A model generated the notes under the pieces. It was not told where the DNA came from and did no database searches. It saw nothing but the letters and a program-made list of their open reading frames with translations. A DNA stretch of 64,000 nucleotides from Fodinibacter sp963833495. Lineage in GTDB: Bacteria > Actinomycetota > Actinomycetes > Actinomycetales > Dermatophilaceae. The position numbers and the translations under genes are program-made. Of this stretch, positions 30,185 to 40,380 are shown piece after piece. The stretch is from NCBI GenBank assembly GCA_963833495.1, contig CAWHYJ010000009.1, positions 1 through 64,000 on the forward strand, written 5' to 3'. Each line of letters begins with the position of its first letter. Within the stretch, counting starts at the first letter, position 1.

Positions 30185-31139
30185 TCAGGCGGGCAGGCGC
30201 CGCTGGGTGCGGAACGCGGTGGGCGTGATGCCGGTGCAGCGGGTGAAGTGGTGGCGCAGCAGCGCGGCCGACCCGAAGCCGGCGTCGCGGGCCACGGCCT
30301 CGACCGGCAGGTCGGTGTCCTCGAGCAGCCGGCGCGCACGCAGCACCCGCTGGTCGGTGACCCACTGGTGTGGCGTGGTGCCGGTCTCGGCCACGAAGCG
30401 ACGGGCGAAGGTGCGCGACGACATCGCCGACCGTCGGGCCAGGTCGTCGACGGTGAACGCCTCGTCGAGGTGGTCGAGCATCCACTCGAGCACCGGCCCG
30501 AGGCTCTCGGCCGTGGTCGTGGGCACCGGGCGGTCGATGAACTGGCGCTGCCCGCCGTCACGGTGCGGCGGCACGACCATCCGGCGCGCGATCGCCGTGG
30601 CGACGGCGCTGCCCAGCTCGGTGCGTACGAGGTAGAGGGCGGCGTCGATGCCGGCCGCGGTGCCGGCACTGGTGATGACGGTGCCGTCGCGCACGTAGAG
30701 GACGTCGGGGTCGACCCGGGCGAGCGGGGTGGCGGCGGCGAGCTCGGCGGCGTGCCGCCAGTGGGTGGTGCACTCGCGCCCGTCGAGGATGCCGGCCGCT
30801 CCCAGGGTGAACGCCCCTGAGCACACCGACATCACCCAGGCACCGCGGTCGACGGCGTCGCGCAGCACCTGCACGACGGCCGGTGACGGGGTGCGGGCCG
30901 CCGGCGAGGCAGGGACTGCCACGAGGTCGGCATCCGCGGCGGCCTCGAGGCCAAAGGCGGCGGTGACCGTAGTGCCGTTCTGGGCGTCGAGCGGGCCAGG
31001 TGTCTCGGCACAGACCCGGTAGTCGAACGCTCGGCACGCCCTCGTCGGTGCGGTCGATGCCGAACACTTCGGCCAGCACGCCGTACTCGAACAGCGCGAC
31101 GGGTTCCTGGAGCAGCACGGCGACGGACCTCAACGGCAT
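30185..31139 (-). pseudogene. GlxA-family (DJ-1/PfpI + AraC) transcriptional regulator, one frameshift
   Basis: N-terminal part (MPLRSVAVLLQEPVALFEYGVLAEVFGIDRTDEGVP) is in one frame and the rest (FDYRVCAETPGPLDAQNG... to the end) in another; an extra base near 31029 explains it. Without it the protein is 317 residues, the normal GlxA length. The DJ-1/PfpI-like domain includes VMSVCSGAFTLGAAGILDGRECTTHW with the nucleophile-elbow Cys. The C-terminal AraC domain is intact (FTVDDLARRSAMSSRTFARRF...ALLRHHFTRCTGITPTAFR). It may be an intact gene in the organism. Likely regulates itself or the divergent small gene through the palindrome at 31163. Confidence 0.85.
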
Positions 31140-31162
31140 GTCGGCCAGTATGGCAGATAATT

Positions 31163-31175
31163 GACGTACTACGTC
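31163..31175. promoter_or_regulatory. Palindromic operator candidate GACGTACTACGTC
   Basis: A perfect 6+1+6 palindrome lies in the 83-base gap between the divergent GlxA-type regulator and the small gene at 31.2 kb, next to a TTGACG hexamer. It is the only AT-rich stretch there. Binding by the GlxA-type protein is an inference from position. Confidence 0.4.
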
Positions 31176-31222
31176 TTTTCCGCCACTCGTGGCAGGAAGT
31201 GGTGCAGCAGCAAACTCGTGCC

Positions 31223-31432
31223 ATGGACACGAACAGCACCCTCGAGACGATCCTCACCCTCGCCGCCATCGGCGGCCTCGTGGCCCCCGTGGCCTACCTG
31301 ATGGAGCGCACCAACCGGCGCGAGCGGCGCGAGCACGGGGCTCGCACCACCTGGACCTGGACCCGGTACGACGCCGACGCCCGCCGGGTCGGCAACGAGA
31401 TCCACGCCCTCGACGGCGCCGCCCACCGCTGA
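31223..31432 (+). CDS. Small protein with one N-terminal membrane segment
   Basis: A 69-residue protein: MDTNSTLETILTLAAIGGLVAPVAYLMERTNRRERREHG, one membrane helix (residues 8-27) followed by a basic, soluble tail that ends ALDGAAHR. I do not recognise it. The ATG at 31223 is preferred because it starts the conserved-looking membrane segment; a GTG 24 bases upstream is also in frame. It is divergent from the GlxA-type regulator and convergent with coxG. Confidence 0.55.
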   Translation: MDTNSTLETILTLAAIGGLVAPVAYLMERTNRRERREHGARTTWTWTRYDADARRVGNEIHALDGAAHR

Positions 31433-31441
31433 CCGAACGAC

Positions 31442-31514
31442 CGCCCTCCCCCGCGAAACGTGGGTGACAACCGTCGCCTGGACGGCAGATTTCACCCACG
31501 TCGGCGGAAGGGCG
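31442..31514. repeat. Nested inverted repeat between convergent genes
   Basis: Outer arms CGCCCT/AGGGCG (31442-31447, 31509-31514), middle arms ACGTGGGTGA/TCACCCACGT (31458-31467, 31492-31501) and an inner hairpin CCGTC/GACGG (31471-31475, 31481-31485) are concentric. Lies between a + gene ending at 31432 and coxG ending at 31537, so a bidirectional terminator is the simplest reading. Confidence 0.6.
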
Positions 31515-31536
31515 ACCTCCCCGACTCGTTGCCGGG

Positions 31537-32299
31537 TCAGGAGCGGCGGCGGCCGATCAGCCAGCCGAGCAGCAGCCCGGCCAGGGCCGCCACGCCGTAG
31601 GGCGCGTAGCTCTTCACGAGCACCGGCAGCACCGTCGCTCCGAGGTCGATCGAGTCGTCGACCGGGGGCGCCGGGCGCAGCGGCCGAGGGGCGGGCGGGG
31701 CGAGTGGGGCCGTGGCCGCCCCGGCGTTCTCGGCCGCCGGAGCCACGGCCGACAGGCCCGACGACCCGGCAGAGGCACCTGTCGTCCCGGCGGCGGACCC
31801 GGCCGAAGCGGCGGCCGCGTCACCGGCATCCGTCGTGGCGTCGTCCGGCCGGCTCGTCAGCGGCGAACTGGCCCTCGATGCACGCGACGAACTGCTGGAG
31901 CAGCTTGTCGCTGACGTCCTGCATCACGCCGCGCCCGAACTGCGCCGGCTTGCCGGTGACCGACAGGTCGGTGGTGACGTCGATGCGGGTGCCCTCACCG
32001 GAGGGTGCGAGCTGCACGGTCACGGTGGCGCCGGCGGTGCCGTTGCCCCGCTTGTCCTTGCCCTTGGCCTCGATGACGGCCCGGTGCCCCGCGTCGTCGC
32101 GCTCGAGGAACTGCCCGGTGCCGGCGTACTGCAGGGCGATCGGGCCGAGCTTCACTTTCACCGTGCCGGCGAACCCGGACTCGTCCACGGAGGTGACCGT
32201 CGCACCGGGGAAGCAGCTGCCCACCCGCTCGAGGTCCATGAACGTGGCCCAGGCGTCGTCGATACTCGCCGGGACGGTGAAGTCGTGCGTCAGCTCCAT
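31537..32299 (-). pseudogene. coxG: CoxG-type SRPBCC protein, one frameshift
   Basis: CoxG proteins are START-fold factors needed with molybdenum hydroxylases; many carry a C-terminal membrane anchor. The fold is seen in MELTHDFTVPASIDDAWATFMDLERVGSCFPGATVTS...FAGTVKVKLGPIALQYAGTGQFLE...GKPAQFGRGVMQDVSDKLLQQF. The reading frame stops early after CIEGQFAADEPAG; removing the extra base at about 31860 leads into a long Ala-rich linker and the membrane anchor VLPVLVKSYAPYGVAALAGLLLGWLIGRRRS. The repaired protein has 253 residues. It starts 8 bases after coxM. Confidence 0.85.
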
Positions 32300-32306
32300 G
32301 CGGGAG

Positions 32307-33157
32307 TCAGCCTCCGAGGGCAGTGAGAACGGCGCGACGGGTGAGCACCCGCGCGAGGTGGCGACGGTAGTCGGCGTCACCGTTGAGGTCGCTCGGCGGG
32401 TTGGTGCCGTCGGTCACCGCAGTCGCAGGCGTCGCCGAGGTCGGCGGCGGACCGGCCGACCAGGGCCTGCTCGACGGCACGGGCCCGCAGCGGGGTGTTG
32501 CCCATGTTGGTCAGTCCGATGCGGGCCTCGCTGATGGTGCCGCTGTCGGCCTTGAGCGCCACGGCGATCGCGACGATCGACCACTGGTGCGACACCCGCA
32601 CGAACTTCTCGTAGTGCGAGCGCCCAGCCGGTGTGCTTCGGGATGCGCACCTCGGTGAGCAGCTCGCCCTCGGCGACCGACGTCTCGAACAGGTCGTGGA
32701 AGAACTCGGATGCCGGCACGGTGCGCTCGCCGCCGGCGCCGGCGATGACCAGCTCGGCATCCAGTGCGAGGACCGGGGCCCCCACGTCACCGGCGGGGTC
32801 GGCGTGCACCAGGGCGCCGCCGATGGTGCCGCGGTGGCGGATCTGCGGGTCGGCGACCTCGGCGACCGCCTTCGCGAGCAGCGACGCGTGCTCGTGCACG
32901 AGGTCGCTGGCCAGCAGGTCGCTGTAGGGCGTCATCGCCCCGATGGCGAGGTGGTCGCCAGCGTCGCGGATGCCGCGCAGCGCCTCGATGCGACCGAGGT
33001 CGACCAGCGTGTCCGGCGCGTTGAGGCGCATCCGCAGGATGGGCAGCAGCGACTGGCCGCCGCCCATCACCTTGGCGTCGTCGCCGCCGGCCGCGAGCGC
33101 CGCGAGGGCCTCGTCGACGGTGGTGGGGGCGAGGTAGTCGAATGCCGCGGGGATCAC
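32307..33157 (-). pseudogene. coxM: FAD subunit of form II CO-dehydrogenase-like enzyme, two frameshifts
   Basis: The medium subunit passes electrons from the iron-sulfur subunit to an acceptor via FAD. Seen: MIPAAFDYLAPTTVDEALAALA, the AKVMGGGQSLLPILRMRL FAD loop, RHRGTIGGALVHADPAGD, and RVSHQWSIVAIAVAL. The frame changes near 32620 (after KHTGWA) and near 32429; dropping one base at each gives 282 residues, the usual size, ending VLTRRAVLTALGG. GTG start overlaps the coxL stop (GTGA). Function depends on whether these shifts are real. Confidence 0.88.
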
Positions 33158-35665
33158 TGGTCTGCTCCGTCCGTCGCGCCGGCTGAGGGGTCCTGGTTGG
33201 GCGCGTGCTCCGAGAAGTGCGGCTGGGTCGACCCTCGCGGCCCTGCCGTGCGACTGCTCGTGTCCGACCGTGACGTGGTGCGCCGCGCGCGGACTGGATG
33301 GCCTTCCACACCCGCTCGGGCGTGCACGGCATCTGCACGTCGTCGACACCGAGGTGGCGCACGGCATCCACGATGGCGTTGACGACCGCCGGGGTGGAGG
33401 CGATGGTGCCGGCCTCGCCGACGCCCTTGGTGCCGAGGGTGTTGGTCGTCGACGGCGAGGTGGTGTGGTCGCTGATGTAGCTTGATCGTGTCGGCCGCGG
33501 TCGGCAGGGTGTAGTCGACGAAGGAGCCGGTGACCAGGGTGCCCTGGTCGTCGTACTCGGCGCCCTCCCACAGCGCCTGCGCGATGCCCTGCACGAGCCC
33601 GCCGTGGATCTGGCCCTCGACGATGAGCGGGTTGATGATCTTGCCGATGTCGTCGACGCAGACGTACTTGCGCATCGTCGTCGCGCCGGTCTCGGTGTCG
33701 ACCTCCATCGCGCACAGGTGCGTGCCGTGCGGGAAGGAGAAGTTGACCGGGTCGTAGGTGGCGTCGGCGTCGATGCTGGGCTCGGCGCCGTCGGGCAGGT
33801 TGTGCGCCGCGAAGGTCGCGAGGGCGATGTCGGTGATGCCGATGCCCTTGTCGGTGCCCTTGACCGTGAACCGGCCGCCGGAGAACTCGAGGTCGTCGAC
33901 GCTGGCCTCGAGCAGGTGCGCCGCGAAGACCTTGGCCTTCTCGATCACCTTGTCGGCCGCCAGCACCAGCGCCTCACCACCGACGACGAGCGAGCGCGAG
34001 CCGTAGGTGTCGAGGCCCTTGCGACGCGATCTGGGTGTCGCCGTGCAGCACCTCGACGCTCTCGAACGGCACGCCGAGGCGGTCGGCGACGATCTGGCTC
34101 CAGGCCGTCTCGTGCCCCTGGCCGTGCGGGGAGGTGCCGGTGAGCACCTCGACGGTGCCGGTGGCCAGCATCCGGATGCTGGCGTGCTCCCAGCCGCCGG
34201 CGCCGTAGCTGCAGCGAGCCGAGCACCCGGGACGGGGCCAGGCCGCACATCTCGGTGAAGGTCGAGATGCCGATGCCGAGCTGCACCGGGTCGTTGCTGT
34301 CGCGACGGGCCTTCTGCTCGGCCCGCAGCTCGTCGTAGCCGAAGAGCTCGACCGCCTTGGCGGTGGCGGCCTCGTAGTTGCCGGAGTCGTAGGTCATGCC
34401 GGCCACCGTGGTGAACGGGAACTCGTCGTGCCTGATCCAGTTCTTCTCGCGGATCTCGAGCGGGTCGACCCCGACCTCGGCCGCGAGCTCGTCCATGATC
34501 CGCTCGATCGCGTAGGTGGCCTCGGGCCGGCCGGCGCCGCGGTAGGCGTCGACCCAGGTCTTGTTGGTGAGCACGGTCTGGCAGTTGAACTGGTAGGCCG
34601 GGAACTTGTAGATGGAGTTGAACATCCACGCGCCGAGCACCGGCACCCCACCGCCGACGATCGCGACGTAGGCGCCCATGTCGGCGAGCAGCTCGACCTT
34701 GAGGCCGGTGACCGTGCCGTCCTTCTCGGCCGACAGGGTGAGCTTCTGCCACTGGTCGCGGCCGTGGTGCGCCGAGATCATCGACTCGGAGCGGGTCTCG
34801 GTGTACTTGCAGGGCCGGCCGAGCGTGCGGGCGACGGCGATCGTCGCGAACTCCTCGGGGGTGGTCTGCAGCTTGCCGCCGAAGCCGCCGCCGACGTCGG
34901 GCGCGATGACGCGCACCTTCGACTCGGGGATGCCCATGGTGGCGGCGATGGCGAAGCGCAGGATGTGCGGCACCTGGGTGGCCGACCACACCGTCATCTG
35001 CTCGCTGGTGGGGTCGACGACCGTGGAGCGGGGCTCCATGAACGCCGGGACGAGCCGCTGCTGGCGGTACTCGCGCTCGACGACGATGCCGTCGACGCGC
35101 GCCTTGGCGATGGCCTCGTCGACGTCGCCGCCGGTGCCCGCCTCGGCGGAGTCGAGCTTCCAGAACGCCGACTTGTTGGTGCCGAGGTCGGGGTGGGCCA
35201 GCACCGTGTCGGCCGCGGCCTCCTTGAGGTCGAGCACGGCGGGCAGCTCGTCGTAGTCGACGTCGACCCGCTCGGCGGCGTCGCGCGCCTCGCGCTGGGT
35301 GCGGGCCACGACGACGGCGACGATCTCGCCGGCGCAGGCGACGTGGTCGATGACGACCGGCAGGTGGCGTGGGCGTCACCTGGTCGGGGGTGATCGGCCA
35401 GGCGTTGATGTTGACGCCCTGCACGGCCTCGAGGTCCTTGCCGGTGAAGACGCCCACGACGCCGGGCGGCCGAGGTGGCCTCGCTGGTGTCGATGGCGGT
35501 GATCCGGGCGTGCGCGAACGGGCTGCGCACCATGGCGAGGTGCAGCATGCCGGGCAGCTGGATGTTGTCGGTCCAGCGGGTGCGACCGGTGATCAGCCGC
35601 TGGTCCTCCTTGCGCTTGCGCGCCTGGCCGATCTCGGCGGTGGGCCGGTCGTCGACGGCGGTCAT
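33154..35665 (-). pseudogene. coxL: Molybdenum subunit of form II CO-dehydrogenase-like enzyme, multiple frameshifts
   Basis: Large catalytic subunit, molybdopterin-cytosine-dinucleotide protein. Recognisable: MTAVDDRPTAEIGQARKRKEDQRLITG, GGFGGKLQTTPEEF, and the active-site loop AYRGAGR, which marks form II (form I, true CO dehydrogenase, has AYRCSFR). Later TSPHGQGHETAWSQIVAD and GVGEAGTIASTPAVVNAI bind cofactor and close the site. The frame shifts near 35469, 35367, 34208, 34021, 33480 and about 33290 (two). Removing seven bases gives 834 residues, close to the family length. Substrate unknown; xanthine- or aldehyde-like compounds are as likely as CO. Confidence 0.9.
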
Positions 35666-36182
35666 CAGGCCACGCTCCTGCGGTGGCGACCGACGCGTCC
35701 TCGGTGGCCCCGCCCGCCTCGGCCATCGTGCTGGCGCAGGCCGACACGGCCTTGACGATGTTGTGGTAGCCGGTGCAGCGACACAGGTTGCCCTCGAGGC
35801 CGACCCGGATCTCCTCCTCGGAGGGGTTCGGGTTCTCCTTGAGCACGTCGAGGGCCTGCATGATCATGCCCGGCGTGCAGTAGCCGCACTGCAGGGCGTG
35901 GTTGTCGTGGAACGCCTGCTGCATGGGGTGCAGCTCACCGCCCGAGGCGATGCCCTCGATCGTGGTGACCTCGTGCCCGTCGGCCTGCACGGCCAGCACG
36001 TTGCACGACTTCACGCTCCGCCCGTCGAGGTGCACGGTGCAGGCGCCGCAGTTGCTCGTGTCGCAGCCGATGACGGTCCCCACCTTCCCGACCGTGTCGC
36101 GCAGGTACTGGACGAGCAGCGTGCGGGGTTCGATGTCGTCGGAGCACAGGACTCCATCGACGGTGACGTTGACCCGAGTCAT
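35665..36182 (-). CDS. coxS: [2Fe-2S] subunit of form II CO-dehydrogenase-like enzyme
   Basis: Small electron-transfer subunit. The N-terminal plant-type ferredoxin domain has GCDTSNCGACTVHLDG with the next Cys in VKSCNV; the C-terminal domain has CGYCTPGMI and CRCTGYHNIVKAV. Both clusters' cysteines are complete. Only the last codons are disturbed: extra bases near 35674 and 35669 spoil a GGAGGT ribosome site and the TGATG stop/start junction with coxL. Removing both gives 171 residues. As written the frame would run on into coxL. No defect in the functional part. Confidence 0.92.
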
Positions 36183-36300
36183 CCTTGACTCCTTCGGCAG
36201 TGAGGACCGTGACGTGTTCGTGATCCTCACCGCGAAGTGACCCCCGCCACAAGGGGTTCGACGAGATCCACAGGAAACTGCAGGCCAGCGGCCTTTCCCG

Positions 36301-37466
36301 TCAGGAAAGGTCGCCGGCGTGGTGGTGGATCGCGCCGGCGGTCTCCTGCAGGCGCTGGCCGCCGCCGCCCCACTGCAGCGCGACGATCTCGGCGGCGATC
36401 GACACGGCGGTCTCCTCCGGGGTGCGTGCGCCGAGGTCGAGCCCGATCGGTGACGACAGCCGGGACAGCTCGGCGTCGGTGATGCCGGCCTCGCGCAGCC
36501 GCTCGATCCGGTCGTCGTGGGTGCGCCGCGAGCCCATCGCGCCGACGTAGGCCACGGACGGCATCCGCAGCGCGACCTCGAGCAGCGGGACGTCGAACTT
36601 GGGGTCGTGGGTGAGCACGCAGACCACCGCGCGCTCGTCGACCCGGCCGGCCTCGACCTCCGCGGCCAGGTAGCGGTGCGGCCACTCGACGACCACCTCG
36701 TCGGCGGCCGGGAAGCGGGAGGCGGTGGCGAAGACCGGCCGCGCGTCGCACACCGTGACCCGGTAGCCGAGGAAGCTGCCGACGTGGGCGACCGCCGCCG
36801 CGAAGTCGATGGCGCCGAACACGAGCATCCGGGGGCGCGGCGCGTAGGCGGCGACGAAGACGCGCATGCCCTCACCGCGCCGCTCGCCGTCGGGGCCGTA
36901 GGTGCAGCGTCTCGGTGCGCCCCGCGGCCAGCAGGCCGCGCGCGTCGTCGGTGACGGCCGCGTCGGCGCGGGGGCTGCCCAGCGAGCCCGGGCACCGTCG
37001 GCGCGTCGGCACCGGTCGGGACGTCCTCGGGCCGCACGACCAGTCGGCGGCCCACCCACGCCGGGTCGGGGTGGTCGATCACGGTGGCGACGGCCACCGG
37101 GCGGCCCGCCTCGATGTCGTCGGACACCGCGCCGAGCTCGGGGAAGGTCTGCTGCGACGACCGTCTCGACGAAGACGTCGAGGATGCCGCCGCAGGTGAG
37201 CCCCACCGCGAACGCGTCGTCGTCGGAGACGCCGTAGCGCTGCAGCACCGGCGCGCCGGACGCGACGACCTCCTGGCCCAGCTCGTAGACCGCGCCCTCG
37301 ACGCAGCCGCCGGAGACGCGAGCCGACGGCCTCGCCGCCCGGCCCGACCAGCATCGAGGCGCCCGCCGGGCGGGGTGCGGAGCGGAAGGTGGCGACCACG
37401 GTGCCGACGCCCGACCGCCTCGCCGGCCCGCCACCACTGCATCAGCTCGGGCAGCACGTCACGCAC
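36301..37466 (-). pseudogene. xdhC: XdhC/CoxF-type maturation factor, five frameshifts
   Basis: XdhC-family proteins insert sulfurated molybdenum cofactor into hydroxylases. The N-terminal XdhC domain (VRDVLPELMQWWRAGEAVG, then SGGCVEGAVYELGQEV, AVGLTCGGILDVFVET) and the C-terminal Rossmann domain (MLVFGAIDFAAAVAHVGSFLGYRVTVCDARPVFA...VVCVLTHDPKFDVPLLEVALRMPSVAYVGAMGSRRTHDDR) are easy to see but lie in several frames. Extra bases near 37409, 37318, 37154, 36986 and 36904 explain all shifts, giving 386 residues. GTG start overlaps the coxE end by eight bases. Between this gene and coxS (118 bases) I see no other feature. Confidence 0.88.
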
Positions 37467-38588
37467 GGGCGACCACCTCCGTCAGCTCCTCGAACGCCGC
37501 CAGGGAGTGCCCCGCGACGAAGTGGTCGACGTGGGGCAGCACCGCCATGATGCCCCCCTGCACCGGCTCGTAGCCCGCGCGGCCCCGGTGCGGGTTGACC
37601 CACACGACCCGGTGGGCGACCGCCCGCAGCCGGCGCACCTGCTCCCCCAGCGCCTCGGGCTGGTCGCGCTCCCACCCGTCGCTGAACACCACGACGACGG
37701 CGCCGCGCGCCATCCCGCGCCGCCCCCAGCGGTCGAGGAAGACCTTGACGCCCTCGGCCAGCCGGGTGCCGCCCGACCAGTCGGGGATGGCGTCGCCGGC
37801 GGCCACGATGGCGCGGTCGGGGTCGCGCTGGTGCAGCGGCCGGGTGATGTGGGTGAGCCGGGTGCCGAGCGTGAAGACCTCCACCGGCACCCCGGCGGCG
37901 CAGTAGGCGTGCGCGAGCCGGATGAGCGCGTCGGCGTAGCCGCTCATCGAGCCCGAGACGTCGACCAGGAGAACGACCTTGCGGGCCCGGGTGCCGCGTC
38001 GGCGCCAGCGCACCTCGCCCGGCTCCCCCATCCGGCGCAGCGTCGAGCGCAGGGTGGCTCGCGCGTCGACGGCACCACGCCGGGATGCCGTGTAGCGGTG
38101 CGCGCGCCGGCGCGGCGCCCGCGGTCGGAGCGCCCCGAACAGGCGCTGCCAGCGCTCTCGCGTTCGCGGCGGGTGAGGGTGGCGACGTCACGGTGCCGCA
38201 GGACCTCCGTCGAGCTGGCCTGTGCGCGAACGACATCCTCGTCGTCGTTGCCCTCACCGGCGGCGCTCTCGTTGACGCCGAGGCCGGCCTGGGGCACGAC
38301 GTTGGGCAGTGGGGGGCGGTCCTTCAGGCCCGGCCCGCTGCCCGCTGAACCACGCGGTGTAGACGAGGTCGTGGCGCTCGAGGTCGGCCGGTGAGGCGCA
38401 CAGCGTGGCGCGGCCCGCGTAGTAGACGGCCGGCTGGTCGTCGAGGCCGACGGCAGCGACCGCCTCGAGGTAGGTGCGCTCGCGGTCGGCCGTGACGGCC
38501 ACCCCGGCCGCGCGCAGGGCGCGGGCGAAGCCGAGGAGCAGCTCCTCGGGCGGCTTGACGTGCTCGGGCGGGCGCACTGCACGGTCAT
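37459..38588 (-). pseudogene. coxE: CoxE-type VWA-domain protein, several frameshifts
   Basis: CoxE with the MoxR-type ATPase helps mature the active site of CO-dehydrogenase-like enzymes. N-terminal part: PPEHVKPPEELLLGFARALRAAGVAVTADRERTYLEAVAAVGLDDQPAVYYAGRATLC; the C-terminal von Willebrand A domain has the metal-binding VVLLVDVSGSMSGYADAL and VVVFSDGWERDQPEALGEQVRRL. The frame changes near the ATG (38574-38579), near 38340 and near 38155. Five extra bases (or three extra plus one missing) restore about 375 codons. The ATG at 38588 overlaps the moxR stop. Confidence 0.85.
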
Positions 38589-39475
38589 CGGGTCAGCATC
38601 ACGTCGAGCGCCTTCTTGACCCGCTCGGCATCCTCGCGGTACTTCACCGCCACCCCGAGCGTGGCCGCCGCCGTCTCGGTGTCGAGCTCGCGAGTGCCCA
38701 GCTCGTGCAGGGCGCGGGCCCAGTCGAGGGTCTCGGCGACACCCGGCGGCTTGAGCATCTCGTGGTCGGCCCGGATGCCGTGCACGGCGCGCACCACCTG
38801 CTCGGCGAGTGCGGCCGACACCTCGGGCGCGCGGCTGGCGACGATGGCGAGCTCGCGCTGGATGCCGGGGTGCTCGAGCCAGTGGTAGAGGCAGCGCCGC
38901 TTGAGCGCGTCGTGCAGCTCGCGGGTGCGGTTGGAGGTGAGCACGACCACGGGCGGCACCGATGCGGTGACGGTGCCGAGCTCGGGGATGGTCACCTGCC
39001 AGGTCGAGAGCACCTCGAGCAGGAACGCCTCGAACTCGTCGTCGGCCCGGTCGACCTCGTCGATGAGCAGCACGGCCGGGGCGTCGCGCAGGGCCCGCAG
39101 CACCGGCCGGGCGATGAGGAAGCGCTCGTCGAACAGGCCCTGCTCGACCTCGCGCACGTCACGCGCGGCACCCTCGACGGCCTCGAGCGCCCGCACGTGC
39201 AGGATCTGCCGGGGGAAGTCCCAGTCGTAGAGGGCCTGGGTGGCGTCGATGCCCTCGTAGCACTGCAGGCGGATCAGCGGCAGGTCCATGGTCTCGGCGA
39301 GCGCCTCGGCCAGCGCGGTCTTGCCGGTGCCCGGCTCCCCCTCCATCAGCAGGGGCCGGCCCAGGCGCAGCGAGAGCCAGGTGATCGTGGCGAGGGCGTC
39401 GTCGGCGAGGTAGCCGGTCGCGCCGAGTGCGTCGGTCAGGTCGTGCGCCGTGCCGAACGTCGTCCGCGGGTCCAT
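38585..39475 (-). CDS. coxD: MoxR-family AAA+ ATPase (CoxD-like)
   Basis: A 296-residue chaperone-like ATPase that works with VWA proteins in metalloenzyme maturation. Walker A MEGEPGTGKTALAEALAETM (about residues 40-58), Walker B APAVLLIDEVDRAD, sensor VVVLTSNRTRELHDALKRRCLYHW with the arginine finger pair. It lies just upstream of coxE on the same strand with a 4-base overlap. No frameshift, although its neighbours on both sides are affected. The symbol reflects genomic context; family members are also called moxR. Confidence 0.9.
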   Translation of the reverse strand: MDPRTTFGTAHDLTDALGATGYLADDALATITWLSLRLGRPLLMEGEPGTGKTALAEALAETMDLPLIRLQCYEGIDATQALYDWDFPRQILHVRALEAVEGAARDVREVEQGLFDERFLIARPVLRALRDAPAVLLIDEVDRADDEFEAFLLEVLSTWQVTIPELGTVTASVPPVVVLTSNRTRELHDALKRRCLYHWLEHPGIQRELAIVASRAPEVSAALAEQVVRAVHGIRADHEMLKPPGVAETLDWARALHELGTRELDTETAAATLGVAVKYREDAERVKKALDVMLTR

Positions 39476-39541
39476 GGCGCCAGCATCCCTGACGTCGTGC
39501 CGATCCGGAAGCGATCGTTCAGGGCAGACGTCACGTGAGGG

Positions 39542-39649
39542 GACCGTTCCGCCCGACAGGCAGTCGCTGCACCCGGCCGACGCGGCACGCACGAGCGGCG
39601 CCCCCACGAGGGCCGACTGCCTGTTCGGCGGTGCGGTTGGCGCACGGTC
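39542..39649. repeat. Dispersed palindromic repeat, copy 1
   Basis: Left arm 39542-39566 (GACCGT, spacer, ACAGGCAGTCG) is matched by right arm 39614-39649 read on the other strand (GACCGT, longer spacer, AACAGGCAGTCGGC). The right end covers the stop codon of the DUF202 gene. Copy 2 is at 50298. Remaining bases between 39476 and 39541 hold only the moxR upstream region. Confidence 0.75.
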
Positions 39650-40009
39650 AGAGGAGCCCGACGATCGCCGCGAGCAGCTCGCCGAGGGCCGAGGCCCGCC
39701 GACCAGGCCGGCGACGACGACCGGCAGGCGGCCGTCGGCCAGCACCGAGAAGCCCGGCTGGTCGGGGTGGGGGCGCACCAGCCGTCGCGCCCGCAGCGCC
39801 TCGACGAGCACCCAGCCGGCGAGGGCGGCGGCGAGCACGGTGGGCAGCACCACCACGGCACCGAGCGTGTCGAGGGTGAGCCGGCCGATGGTCAGCGCCC
39901 CGACGAGCAGGGCCAGGCCGGTGCGCCGCCACGACAGGGTGGTGCGCTCCTGCGGAGCCGTGGCGTCGGACGCGGGTGGCGACCACCCGGCATCCGGGCG
40001 GTCAGCCAC
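39648..40009 (-). pseudogene. DUF202 membrane protein, second copy, frameshift near 3' end
   Basis: DUF202 proteins are small membrane proteins of unknown role. Seen: ERTTLSWRRTGLALLVGALTIGRL and LAAALAGWVLVEALRARRLVRPHPDQPGFSVLADGRLPVVVAGLVG with three membrane helices. The frame shifts near 39695; two extra bases removed lead to LGELLAAIVGLL and the stop, giving 119 residues. GTG start overlaps the first DUF202 gene by eight bases, so the two are a tandem pair. Confidence 0.75.
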
Positions 40010-40373
40010 CGGTGAGGCTGGCGACGCCCAGCACGACCGCCGCGACCGCGACGGCCACCAGCACGACGAGCATCGCGGGGTTGCTCGGCAGGCTGGACCC
40101 CTCGCGCATCGCCCGCTCGGTGCGGGCCCAGCCGCGCCATGCCGCTCCGGCGGTGAGCAGGCCGGCGAGGGCCAGCGCGCCGGCGAGGAGGTGCTGCACC
40201 GTTCCGGGCAGCGGCAGCGGGAGGGCGTCGACCGCAGCGGCACCGGCGACGAGGGCGAGGGCTGTTCGGATCCAGGCCAGGAAGGTGCGCTCGTTCGCGA
40301 GCGAGAAGCGCGGGTCGGGTTCGTGACCGTGCCCGTAGACACTGCTCGGCCAGCGGCGCTCGTGGTCGGTCAC
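40002..40373 (-). CDS. DUF202 (YidH-like) membrane protein
   Basis: A 123-residue protein from GTG 40373: DHERRWPSSVYGHGHEPDPRFSLANERTFLAWIRTALALVAGAAAVDAL, typical DUF202 signature around the first helix, then two further helices ending LVVLVAVAVAAVVLGVASLTGG. Role unknown; family members often occur as tandem pairs in actinobacteria. The start is eight bases after the mocA stop at 40381, so it is part of the cox-type run. Confidence 0.85.
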   Translation of the reverse strand: MTDHERRWPSSVYGHGHEPDPRFSLANERTFLAWIRTALALVAGAAAVDALPLPLPGTVQHLLAGALALAGLLTAGAAWRGWARTERAMREGSSLPSNPAMLVVLVAVAVAAVVLGVASLTGG

Positions 40374-40380
40374 GGCGCCA

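Noticed and set aside
33154..35665. Form I carbon monoxide dehydrogenase
   Set aside because: The active-site loop is AYRGAGR, not AYRCSFR, so CO oxidation cannot be claimed.
36235..36300. Short inverted repeat around CAGGAAAGG near the xdhC stop
   Set aside because: Arms are too short and imperfect to separate from chance in this composition.
31537..40009. True degradation of the cox-type cluster
   Set aside because: The shifts are single-base, of one kind, and leave conserved motifs and coupled junctions intact; unrelated genes in the same stretch show the same defect.
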